From Bacteroidota bacterium (GTDB lineage: Bacteria > Bacteroidota > Bacteroidia > Chitinophagales > Chitinophagaceae), in NCBI GenBank assembly GCA_028877005.1, contig JAGWPI010000124.1, positions 1 to 5,688 on the forward strand: a stretch of DNA of 5,688 bases. Direction: 5' to 3'. How positions within the stretch are numbered: position 1 is the stretch's first letter; the number at the start of each line of letters is the position of its first letter. The notes under the pieces were generated by a model. That model worked only from the letters and a program-made list of their open reading frames with translations. It was not told where the DNA came from and made no database searches. Below, piece by piece: positions 1 through 5,570 of this stretch. A program made the position numbers and the translations under genes.

Positions 1-140
1 TGGAAAAAAGTGAACGTTTGGTTTTGAAGGGTAGGATAGAAGGCGATCATTTTGAATGTAAAGACATATTATTGAAATGTCCTTCTAAATATAAAGATAA
101 TCCCGAGGCCACTGAAAAATCAATGGCCAAACAAGATTAA
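1..140 (+). CDS. ccmE: Cytochrome c maturation protein CcmE, C-terminal end (partial)
   Basis: This is the 3' end of a gene that begins left of the window; the first whole codon is at base 3 and the stop is TAA at 138-140, leaving 45 residues. The visible part reads LKGRIEGDHFECKDILLKCPSKYKD and onward, matching the end of the CcmE beta-barrel, where a G-x(n)-F-x-(A/C)-x-x-(I/V)-L-x-KCPSKY pattern is typical. CcmE is a membrane-anchored periplasmic haem chaperone that takes haem from CcmC and hands it to CcmF. The haem-binding residue and the membrane anchor lie outside the window and cannot be checked. The tail after KCPSKY is short and charged, as expected for a non-conserved C-terminus. 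The complete ccmF that follows 70 bases downstream on the same strand supports the call. Confidence 0.88.
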   Translation, partial: EKSERLVLKGRIEGDHFECKDILLKCPSKYKDNPEATEKSMAKQD

Positions 141-150
141 TACTGTTGCA

Positions 151-158
151 CATTTTTG
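151..158 (+). promoter_or_regulatory. Possible -7 promoter element upstream of ccmF
   Basis: CATTTTTG, followed by CA, differs from the Bacteroidota -7 consensus TAnnTTTG only in its first base. Transcription would start near base 164, giving ccmF a leader of roughly 45 bases. The 13 bases ATTTTTGCAGTAT at 152-164 also occur, on the other strand, immediately before clpS. No TTG -33 element lies at the usual distance upstream, and ccmF may simply be read through from ccmE, so this is a weak call. Confidence 0.25.
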
Positions 159-210
159 CAGTATCAAAAAAGTTTTAAATATTTTTTATTTGTAGCTATA
201 TTATTTTATT

Positions 211-2646
211 ATGCAATGTAACGGTGAACACCTTCTGCCCGGTCAAATTGGTCATTTTTTTTCTATATTGTCTTTAGTTGCATCATTATTAGCCACTATT
301 GCTTATTTTAAAGCTGCTCGTTTATCTGATTTACAGTCTGATAAAAGAAGCTGGATGCAATTAGCACGCATTTCTTTTCTAATAGAAACTATCTCTGTTT
401 TAGGTGTTTTCTTTTCTCTTTATTATATTATTTATAATCATTATTTTGAGTATTTCTATGCATGGAATCACTCTTCTCGTAGCTTGCAGTTTAAATATAT
501 TTTAAGTTGCTTTTGGGAGGGTTCCGAAGGAAGCTTTTTACTGTGGAGTTTTTGGCATTGTGTATTGGGTTGGATATTAATTAAGGTAAGTAAAAGTTGG
601 GAGGCTGGGGTAATGACAGTTATTAGCTTTGCGCAGTTTTGTTTGGCTTCTATGCTTATTGGTATTTATTTCTTTGGCTATAAAGTAGGCAGCAATCCAT
701 TTATATTGTGGCGTCAGCAAATGCCAGACATACCCATTTTTTCAGACCCTAATTATTTACAATTACCCCGTATTCATGAAGGCAATGATTTAAACACTTT
801 ATTACAAAACTATTGGATGGTTATTCACCCGCCTGTATTGTTTTTAGGCTTTGCTTCTACTATTGTTCCTTTTGCGTACGCAATTGCAGGATTATTTAAA
901 AAAGATCATAGCTGGATTAAAATTAGTTTGCCTTGGGCAGCATTTTCAGGGGCTGTTTTAGGTACAGGTATTATGATGGGTGCTGCATGGGCTTATGAAA
1001 GTTTATCATTTGGGGGCTATTGGGCTTGGGATCCGGTGGAAAATGCCTCATTGGTGCCTTGGATTATTATGATTGCGGGTTTACATACTAATCTTATTTA
1101 TAAATCAACCGGTTATTCCTTACGGTCTACTTATTTATTTTATATTCTCAGTTTTATTCTAGTATTATATTCCACTTTTTTAACGCGTAGTGGCATTTTG
1201 GGCGATACCTCTGTTCATGCCTTTACCGACTTAGGCATGAATGTACAATTGTTATTATTTGTTTTGGTATTCTTAATACCTGCATTTATATTATATTTTT
1301 GGCGTTACAAACACATCCCTGCTATTCGTAAAGAAGAAAATACTTACAGCAGAGAATTTTGGATGTTTATTGGGGCGTTGGTATTGTTTTTGTCTGCAAT
1401 AATTATTGCCGCAAAAACCTCTGTGCCAGTATATAATAAGCTATTTGGAACAAATATAGCACCACCGGAAGACCCAGAATTTTCTTTTAATCAGGTACAA
1501 ATATTTATCCTCATTATCCTTGGAATTTTAACTGCAGTAACGCAGTATTTTAAATACGTTAACACACCTGAACATTATTTTGGAAAAAAAATATTATGGC
1601 CTACAGTGGCTACCTTACTAGTAGGTTCAGCTATTGCTATTTGGGGTAATATTCATTACAACAAACAAGGCATTGGTTTTTTAGTAGCCATTTATGTTGG
1701 TATTTATGCGGCAGTTTATGCTATTATTGCAAATGCCTCTTATATATGGGTAGTATTGAAAGGGAAATTAAAAGTAGCCGGTGCTTCTGTGGCGCATGTA
1801 GGTTTTGGAATGATTTTATTAGGAGTGCTTATTTCATCCAGCAAAAAAGAAGTTTTAAGTTGGAATACAACCGGTGTTGCCGTATTTAAAAAAGATAAAA
1901 AAGAAGATCCAGCCGAAAATATTACACTTTTTAAAGGCGTAACTACCGATATGGGTAAATACATGGTAACTTATGTACAAGATACTTTAAATCCTAAAGA
2001 TAGGAAACGCTACTATGAAATAGATTTTAAGGCAAAACAAGGTGATGAACACTTTAAAGTGTATCCCGATATTATTAAAAATAATAAGGGGATGGAAGGT
2101 TTTTCTCCCAATCCGGATTCAAAACATTATTGGAATAGAGATATTTTTGTATATATATCATCATTTCAACAAAATGATCAAGCCGATACAGCAACTTTTA
2201 GAAATATTGCCATTAAACCGGGTGATACTACTTTTTATAGTAATGGGGTTTTAATACTAAATAAAGTACAAGTAAATCCTGAATCTGAAAAAGATAAATT
2301 TAAGAATGGTGAAACGGCCCTATTTTTAGATATGACTGCTATTACAAAGGATGGTCGTCGTTATCCGGTTACTCCCGGTATTGTGTTAGATAATAACAAT
2401 TTAATTAACTATCCCGATACAGTAAAGGCGCAAAGTTTAGTAATAAAGTTCAATAAAGTAAGCAACCCTCAAGATGGTAAATTAGAAATAGGTGTAAAGG
2501 AAAGTGGAGCCATTACTGATTTAGTTACACTAAAAGTGTATGAATTTCCTATGATCAATATCTTATGGCTAGGTGTTGTTGTTATGGTAATTGGTTTCTT
2601 TATGTCAATTTCACAGCGTCTTCGTCCTGCTTTTTTTTCAAAATAA
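211..2646 (+). CDS. ccmF: Cytochrome c haem lyase subunit CcmF (CcmF/CcsA family)
   Basis: CcmF is the integral membrane core of System I cytochrome c maturation; it receives haem from holo-CcmE and joins it to CXXCH motifs of apocytochrome c on the periplasmic face. The 811-residue product has about 15 hydrophobic segments. Family landmarks appear in order: WEGSEGSFLLW (102-112), SNPF (161-164), DLNTLLQNYWMVIHPP (193-208), and the WWD haem-handling motif FGGYWAWDPVENASLVPW (267-284). The four histidines known from E. coli CcmF have clear counterparts: H206 in HPP and H336 in TSVHAF (sites for CcmE-derived haem), and H292 and H529 (ligands of the built-in haem b). Between the last two membrane segments, residues about 545-780 form a soluble, probably periplasmic domain that makes the protein longer than the roughly 650-residue proteobacterial form; long versions are usual in Bacteroidota. 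The start at 211 precedes the first membrane segment directly and has no clear ribosome binding site. Confidence 0.96.
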   Translation: MQCNGEHLLPGQIGHFFSILSLVASLLATIAYFKAARLSDLQSDKRSWMQLARISFLIETISVLGVFFSLYYIIYNHYFEYFYAWNHSSRSLQFKYILSCFWEGSEGSFLLWSFWHCVLGWILIKVSKSWEAGVMTVISFAQFCLASMLIGIYFFGYKVGSNPFILWRQQMPDIPIFSDPNYLQLPRIHEGNDLNTLLQNYWMVIHPPVLFLGFASTIVPFAYAIAGLFKKDHSWIKISLPWAAFSGAVLGTGIMMGAAWAYESLSFGGYWAWDPVENASLVPWIIMIAGLHTNLIYKSTGYSLRSTYLFYILSFILVLYSTFLTRSGILGDTSVHAFTDLGMNVQLLLFVLVFLIPAFILYFWRYKHIPAIRKEENTYSREFWMFIGALVLFLSAIIIAAKTSVPVYNKLFGTNIAPPEDPEFSFNQVQIFILIILGILTAVTQYFKYVNTPEHYFGKKILWPTVATLLVGSAIAIWGNIHYNKQGIGFLVAIYVGIYAAVYAIIANASYIWVVLKGKLKVAGASVAHVGFGMILLGVLISSSKKEVLSWNTTGVAVFKKDKKEDPAENITLFKGVTTDMGKYMVTYVQDTLNPKDRKRYYEIDFKAKQGDEHFKVYPDIIKNNKGMEGFSPNPDSKHYWNRDIFVYISSFQQNDQADTATFRNIAIKPGDTTFYSNGVLILNKVQVNPESEKDKFKNGETALFLDMTAITKDGRRYPVTPGIVLDNNNLINYPDTVKAQSLVIKFNKVSNPQDGKLEIGVKESGAITDLVTLKVYEFPMINILWLGVVVMVIGFFMSISQRLRPAFFSK

Positions 2647-2711
2647 TAGGTTACTTTTAATAAGCTGGCAGCATTAATGTAAGAATAAATGTCTATGGCT
2701 AAGCCGCTTAT

Positions 2712-3323
2712 ATGAAACAAATAGTATTAAATTTTATATCTATATTTTTTTTTGGGTTAATAGTGAACCAAGTTCAGGCCCAACACAGCATTTATGACAC
2801 CATTCCGGTACATGCTTATATAACTCAGGAGGGTGATACCATACCTATGGGTTATTTGCCTGATTTTTCTGTTCTTTATCGTTTAAATGCCAGACAAAAA
2901 AGGTATTGGGCTGAATGGACAAGATTAAGAAATGCAGTTTATGTAACCTATCCTTACGCCAAAGCTGCCGGTAAAATTATGAACGAAATTAATGCTCGTT
3001 TAGCAGGTATAAGTAACAAAAGTGAGCGAAAAAAAATTATCCGTTCCAGAGAAAAAGAACTTCGAAAAGAGTTTACAGATAAATTAACCCAACTGTCCAT
3101 TTATCAGGGTAAAATTTTAATGAAACTTATTTATCGCGAAACCGGGAACAATTGCTATGAAATTATTCAGGAATATAAAGGAAGTTTAACTGCAACTGTA
3201 TATCAAACGGTTGCTTTCTTTTTTGGAACCAGTTTAAAACAGAATTATGATCCTAATGGTAATGACCGAGATATTGAAACGATTGTGAGAGATTTAGAGC
3301 GTATGTATGGTTTGCGTGGTTAA
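2712..3323 (+). CDS. Secreted DUF4294 family protein, function unknown
   Basis: The 203-residue product starts with a clear signal peptide: a Lys at 2, a hydrophobic core at 4-18, and a likely cleavage site VQA|Q after residue 23. The mature part matches my recollection of DUF4294, a Bacteroidota family without known function: HAYITQEGDTIPMGYLPDF (34-52), a basic aromatic stretch LNARQKRYWAEWTRLRNAVY (58-77), YPYAK (80-84), then a long charged probable helix (about 88-130) and LIYRETGNNCYEII (139-152). No catalytic motif is evident. The protein lacks membrane segments after the signal peptide and has no lipobox Cys, so it is probably soluble in the periplasm. It lies 65 bases after ccmF on the same strand and may be co-transcribed, but nothing in the sequence ties it to cytochrome maturation. 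Its TAA stop overlaps the aat stop on the other strand. Confidence is high that the gene is real and lower for the family label. Confidence 0.85.
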   Translation: MKQIVLNFISIFFFGLIVNQVQAQHSIYDTIPVHAYITQEGDTIPMGYLPDFSVLYRLNARQKRYWAEWTRLRNAVYVTYPYAKAAGKIMNEINARLAGISNKSERKKIIRSREKELRKEFTDKLTQLSIYQGKILMKLIYRETGNNCYEIIQEYKGSLTATVYQTVAFFFGTSLKQNYDPNGNDRDIETIVRDLERMYGLRG

Positions 3324-3964
3324 ATATTGTGTTTTAAGTATGCTATGAACAATTGTCGGGGAATAAATGCAGCGCCCAAACTTTCTAAATGTTCCGTATA
3401 AACTTGGCAATCTATTAAAACAATACCCTCTTTTTGTAAGGCTTGAACCAAATGGATAAAAGCAAATTTACTGGCATTGCTAATTAGGCTAAACATACTT
3501 TCTCCAAAAAATATCTTACCCATTTTTATACCATATAAGCCACCTACTAATTGTTCATTTATCCAGGTTTCTGCACTAATAGCCCAACCATCTTTGTGTA
3601 ATTGTACATAAGCCTGTTGCATGGCATCTGTAATCCATGTACCTTCTTGTCCAACACGTTTCGTGGATTTACAATGTTGAATAACAGTTTCAAATTGGGT
3701 ATTTATCCTAAATTCAAAAATATTTTTTTTCAAAATTGAGCGCATACTTTTACTAATCCGTAAATTATTTGGAAATAATACAAATCTTGGATCGGGGCAC
3801 CACCACAAAGGGGTGTTACCTTCATACCAAGGAAAAATTCCATTTTTGTAGGCCTTAAGTAAACGAGGTATTTGTAAATCGCCGCCAATAGCCAAAAGAC
3901 CATCTTCCATTGTATCAGTAACAGGTGGAAACCAAAATGTTTCATTTAACTGATAGAGTGGCAT
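3320..3964 (-). CDS. aat: Leucyl/phenylalanyl-tRNA-protein transferase
   Basis: Aat moves Leu or Phe from aminoacyl-tRNA onto proteins beginning with Lys or Arg, creating an N-degron that ClpS recognises. It acts in the cytoplasm. The 214-residue product has the whole family pattern: GLLAIGGDL (22-30), AYKNGIFPWY (38-47), WWCPDPRFVLFP (54-65), GTWITDAMQQAY (108-119), LVGGLYG (139-145), FFGESMFS (152-159), NASK (163-166), LIDCQ (183-187), HLESLGA (192-198) and PRQLF (202-206). E155 and D185 correspond to E. coli catalytic-site residues E156 and D186. Two positions are unusual: Ile129 replaces the His of the normal AHSxE motif, and Cys56 replaces Ser in WWSPDPR. The remaining motifs are intact, so the enzyme is probably active. 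The gene follows clpS by 32 bases and is probably expressed from the same mRNA. No strong ribosome binding site is visible. Confidence 0.96.
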   Translation of the reverse strand: MPLYQLNETFWFPPVTDTMEDGLLAIGGDLQIPRLLKAYKNGIFPWYEGNTPLWWCPDPRFVLFPNNLRISKSMRSILKKNIFEFRINTQFETVIQHCKSTKRVGQEGTWITDAMQQAYVQLHKDGWAISAETWINEQLVGGLYGIKMGKIFFGESMFSLISNASKFAFIHLVQALQKEGIVLIDCQVYTEHLESLGAAFIPRQLFIAYLKHNI

Positions 3965-3996
3965 AAGTTTCTAATAGGTTTGCATATCAGAAAGAA

Positions 3997-4311
3997 TTAA
4001 GAACCAATGATTATGGTTTCAATAGTAGCATTAATGCCCCTGTCTAAAATAGCAGTACGCAACGGTTCTAAAGTTTCATAATCTCCATTTTTTACAATGC
4101 ACTTGCCTTTCATGTGAATTAATAAAGCGCATTGTTCTGCCTGTTCTTGTGTATGTCCACAAATCTCTATTAAGGTTTCAATTACCCAATCAAAAGTATT
4201 TACATCATCGTTCCAAACAACTAAATAACAAGTTGAGATAGGGGCGACAATAGTATCTAGAGATGTATCTTCCCAATTTTGTTCTTTTGTATGATTGTTA
4301 ACCAAAACCAT
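3997..4311 (-). CDS. clpS: ClpS, N-degron adaptor for Clp protease
   Basis: ClpS binds proteins with bulky N-terminal residues and delivers them to a ClpA/ClpC-type unfoldase with ClpP. The 104-residue product has a flexible N-terminal tail (1-27) and a core domain from about 28 to 98. The key residues fall at exactly the E. coli numbers: N34, D35 and D36 in WNDDVNTFDWVIETL, and H66 in LLIHMKGK, which in E. coli hold the alpha-amino group of the substrate. The E. coli gatekeeper M40 is Phe here, as I recall for Bacteroidota ClpS in general. EQAEQCAL (56-63) and the final LRTAILDRGINATIE segment complete the fold. The only ATG consistent with the fold is at 4309-4311, since the next Met is inside the core at residue 67. 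No clpA or clpC is in the window; aat follows directly, so writer and reader of the Leu/Phe N-degron branch are paired. Confidence 0.95.
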   Translation of the reverse strand: MVLVNNHTKEQNWEDTSLDTIVAPISTCYLVVWNDDVNTFDWVIETLIEICGHTQEQAEQCALLIHMKGKCIVKNGDYETLEPLRTAILDRGINATIETIIIGS

Positions 4312-4315
4312 ACTG

Positions 4316-4351
4316 CAAAAATAGGTAGTTCTTTGAAACTAGAAAATTCAA
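4316..4351 (-). promoter_or_regulatory. Probable promoter of the clpS-aat operon
   Basis: Read on the minus strand, TATTTTTG (4323 down to 4316) is an exact match to the Bacteroidota -7 consensus TAnnTTTG, followed by CA as is common. A TTG at 4351-4349 could be the -33 element, but the spacer of 25 bases is longer than the usual 17-23. Only four bases (CAGT) separate the -7 element from the clpS ATG. Initiation a few bases downstream of the element would therefore fall at or next to the A of the start codon, implying a leaderless or nearly leaderless mRNA. The element match is seen; its activity is inferred. Confidence 0.4.
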
Positions 4352-4397
4352 CGTGGATGTGCAGTTTTTTAGTAGTAAAATGGCAAACGTTACAATG

Positions 4398-5276
4398 CTA
4401 AGCTATTTTTGTAGATAATAGAAATTTTTTATACATGCTAGGAGAAAATCCTGTTTGTGTTTTGAATAATCGATTAAAGTGGGTAACATGATTAAAACCC
4501 GATTGGTAAGCTATTTCTTGAATAGAAGAAGGTGTTTCTACTAACAATTTAATTGCATATGACAGCCTTTTCTCAATTAATAAATCTGTGAAACACTTAC
4601 CCGTTTGCATTTTAAAAAAACGCGCTAATGTGGCTTCACTCATATTCATATGATAGGCCATTTTTTTTAGGGTAATTTCTTCCTTAAAGTGTAAATTCAA
4701 AAAATCCATAACTGTATTACCCTGAATATTCGAATTAATATTTTTAGAATAAAGTTTATCAGAATCGTGATTTAATATTTCCCATTTTTTTTGAATTGAT
4801 AGGGATGTTAACAATTGCATTAGAATAATCAATCCTCTAAAATTGTTTTCTTTTTGTAATATTTTAAAAGCACTTTGGGCTGTTTGTGCAGCATAATTTG
4901 AAAAATGGATAGCATTTATACCGGCTTTTAAAAGTTGTTTGAGATGAAAAAACTGGTTTTTACTCAGTAAACTATTGCTAAACAAGTCATAATGAAAAAT
5001 AATTTGTTTAACTAAGCCCGATGCAGGTGTTGCTGTTGCTAAACACCATCCATGCAACATGCCAGGGGGTACTAAAAAAAGCGCAGTATCTGTCTGAATT
5101 TTAGTTAAATGATTACCAATTATGCAAGTAACCGATGTGGCTTGTGAAAATAAAATCAATTCCCAATAATCGTGATAATGCAATATGCTTGATGCATCAT
5201 CAAGGGTAAACTGTTGTAAAATAAAAGCATCCATTTCATTGATTGGGATGCTTCTTTTTTGATTGAGATTTTTCAT
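4398..5276 (-). CDS. AraC family transcriptional regulator with cupin-type sensor domain
   Basis: The 292-residue product has the two-part layout of AraC/XylS regulators. The N-terminal half (about 10-100) resembles an AraC-type cupin ligand-binding or dimerisation domain, with YHDYWELILF (34-43) and the PPGMLHGW turn (70-77). The middle (about 105-190) is probably a linker and helical region. The C-terminal DNA-binding domain spans about 188-290 with two helix-turn-helix units: ITLKKMAYHMNMSEATLARF (201-220) and SIQEIAYQSGFNHVTHFNRL (251-270), followed by the conserved FKTQTGFSPSMYKK (271-284), a close match to the family signature. The ligand and targets are not evident. The next gene to the right is a broken gene on the same strand, so there is no divergent target operon nearby; self-regulation through the repeat just upstream is possible. 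The start chosen is the first ATG in frame; Met15 is an alternative that would still keep the cupin domain. An 86-base gap separates the stop (TAG) from clpS. Confidence 0.93.
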   Translation of the reverse strand: MKNLNQKRSIPINEMDAFILQQFTLDDASSILHYHDYWELILFSQATSVTCIIGNHLTKIQTDTALFLVPPGMLHGWCLATATPASGLVKQIIFHYDLFSNSLLSKNQFFHLKQLLKAGINAIHFSNYAAQTAQSAFKILQKENNFRGLIILMQLLTSLSIQKKWEILNHDSDKLYSKNINSNIQGNTVMDFLNLHFKEEITLKKMAYHMNMSEATLARFFKMQTGKCFTDLLIEKRLSYAIKLLVETPSSIQEIAYQSGFNHVTHFNRLFKTQTGFSPSMYKKFLLSTKIA

Positions 5277-5279
5277 GCC

Positions 5280-5297
5280 ATGCAGTTAATGCAGTTA
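5280..5297. repeat. Perfect 9-base tandem repeat upstream of the AraC gene
   Basis: ATGCAGTTA occurs twice with no spacer, at 5280-5288 and 5289-5297, ending three bases before the AraC-family start codon on the minus strand. AraC-type proteins commonly bind direct repeats, so this could be an autoregulatory site that blocks initiation or translation. The 9-base period is somewhat short for two helix-turn-helix contacts on one DNA face, so the role is speculative. Confidence 0.6.
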
Positions 5298-5407
5298 GTT
5301 GAGTGATAGTGTATATTTTAAAAAACGCACTATTATTTATTACTTGTGATAAGGCAAATAAATGATTTGTTTCGCTGCAATTAGTGTAAACAAATTTTAG
5401 GTATGTT

Positions 5408-5430
5408 TATAACTTGTGCAGTAAGTTATA
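5408..5430. repeat. Inverted repeat TATAACTT-N7-AAGTTATA
   Basis: Two perfect 8-base arms flank the spacer GTGCAGT. As RNA the stem could be extended by G-U pairs on both sides. Neither strand has a T-run directly after it, so it is not a standard intrinsic terminator. Its symmetry and spacing suit an operator for a dimeric regulator, but the A/T-rich arms could also be chance. Confidence 0.5.
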
Positions 5431-5435
5431 GGAAG

Positions 5436-5454
5436 AAATTGTCTGTAGCAATTT
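5436..5454. repeat. Inverted repeat AAATTG-N7-CAATTT
   Basis: Two perfect 6-base arms flank the spacer TCTGTAG, five bases after the 8-bp inverted repeat on its left, and the spacer length is the same (7). The arm sequences differ from those of the neighbour. In DNA this AT-rich a 6-bp repeat is not remarkable alone; it is noted because of the pairing. Confidence 0.3.
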
Positions 5455-5542
5455 AAATGGCAATATAGTTTTTTTAAAATATATTATTATTTTATTCATT
5501 ATTAGCCTAACTTCTTTTATTGTCATATAAAAATTTTCTTTT

Positions 5543-5570
5543 ATTAAATATTTTATAGTGAATATTTAAT
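5543..5570. repeat. 10-bp A/T inverted repeat around the stop of the truncated gene
   Basis: ATTAAATATT (5543-5552) and AATATTTAAT (5561-5570) are perfect reverse complements separated by 8 bases. The minus-strand TAA stop of the broken gene (5555-5553) lies in the loop. All paired bases are A or T, so the stem would be weak. There is no T-run directly after it on the minus strand; on the plus strand a run of seven T at 5584-5590 follows 13 bases later. It could be a weak terminator or a relic of the deletion that removed the end of the gene. Confidence 0.45.

Larger units (their letters stand above)
5277..5552. other. AT-rich intergenic region without a recognisable gene
   Basis: This 276-base stretch lies between the start of the AraC gene and the end of the broken gene on the right. 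It holds no recognisable protein or RNA gene. I see a 9-base tandem repeat (5280-5297), a 6-bp inverted repeat ATAGTG/CACTAT with 16 bases between the arms (5306-5311 and 5328-5333), two inverted repeats with 7-base spacers (5408-5430 and 5436-5454), and the left arm of a 10-bp A/T inverted repeat (5543-5552). On the minus strand CTAAAATTTG (5400-5391) is close to a -7 element but has three rather than two spacer bases. Part of the region may be eroded coding sequence of the truncated gene, but no frame gives recognisable residues. Confidence 0.6.

Noticed and set aside
141..163. Hairpin TACTG ... CAGTA just after the ccmE stop as a terminator
   Set aside because: The stem is only 5 bp with a 13-base loop and has no T-run after it; read-through into ccmF is expected.
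185..192. TTTATTTG before ccmF as a -7 element
   Set aside because: The TA lies directly before TTTG instead of two bases earlier, and no TTG is at suitable spacing; CATTTTTG at 151-158 is the better candidate.
1740..1964. Minus-strand open frame inside ccmF, and similar short frames within ccmF, the ccmF-DUF4294 junction and aat
   Set aside because: They overlap well-supported genes in other frames and their peptides show no family features.
4312..4397. TTTTA-GTAG-TAAAA inverted repeat between the AraC gene and clpS as an intrinsic terminator
   Set aside because: The stem is five A/T pairs only, too weak to call, and nothing else in the gap supports a terminator.
5407..5526. Minus-strand 39-residue open frame between the broken gene and the AraC gene
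   Set aside because: Composition is that expected of AT-rich noncoding DNA (many Ile, Lys, Leu), with no ribosome binding site and no family resemblance, including to the missing end of the flavoprotein.
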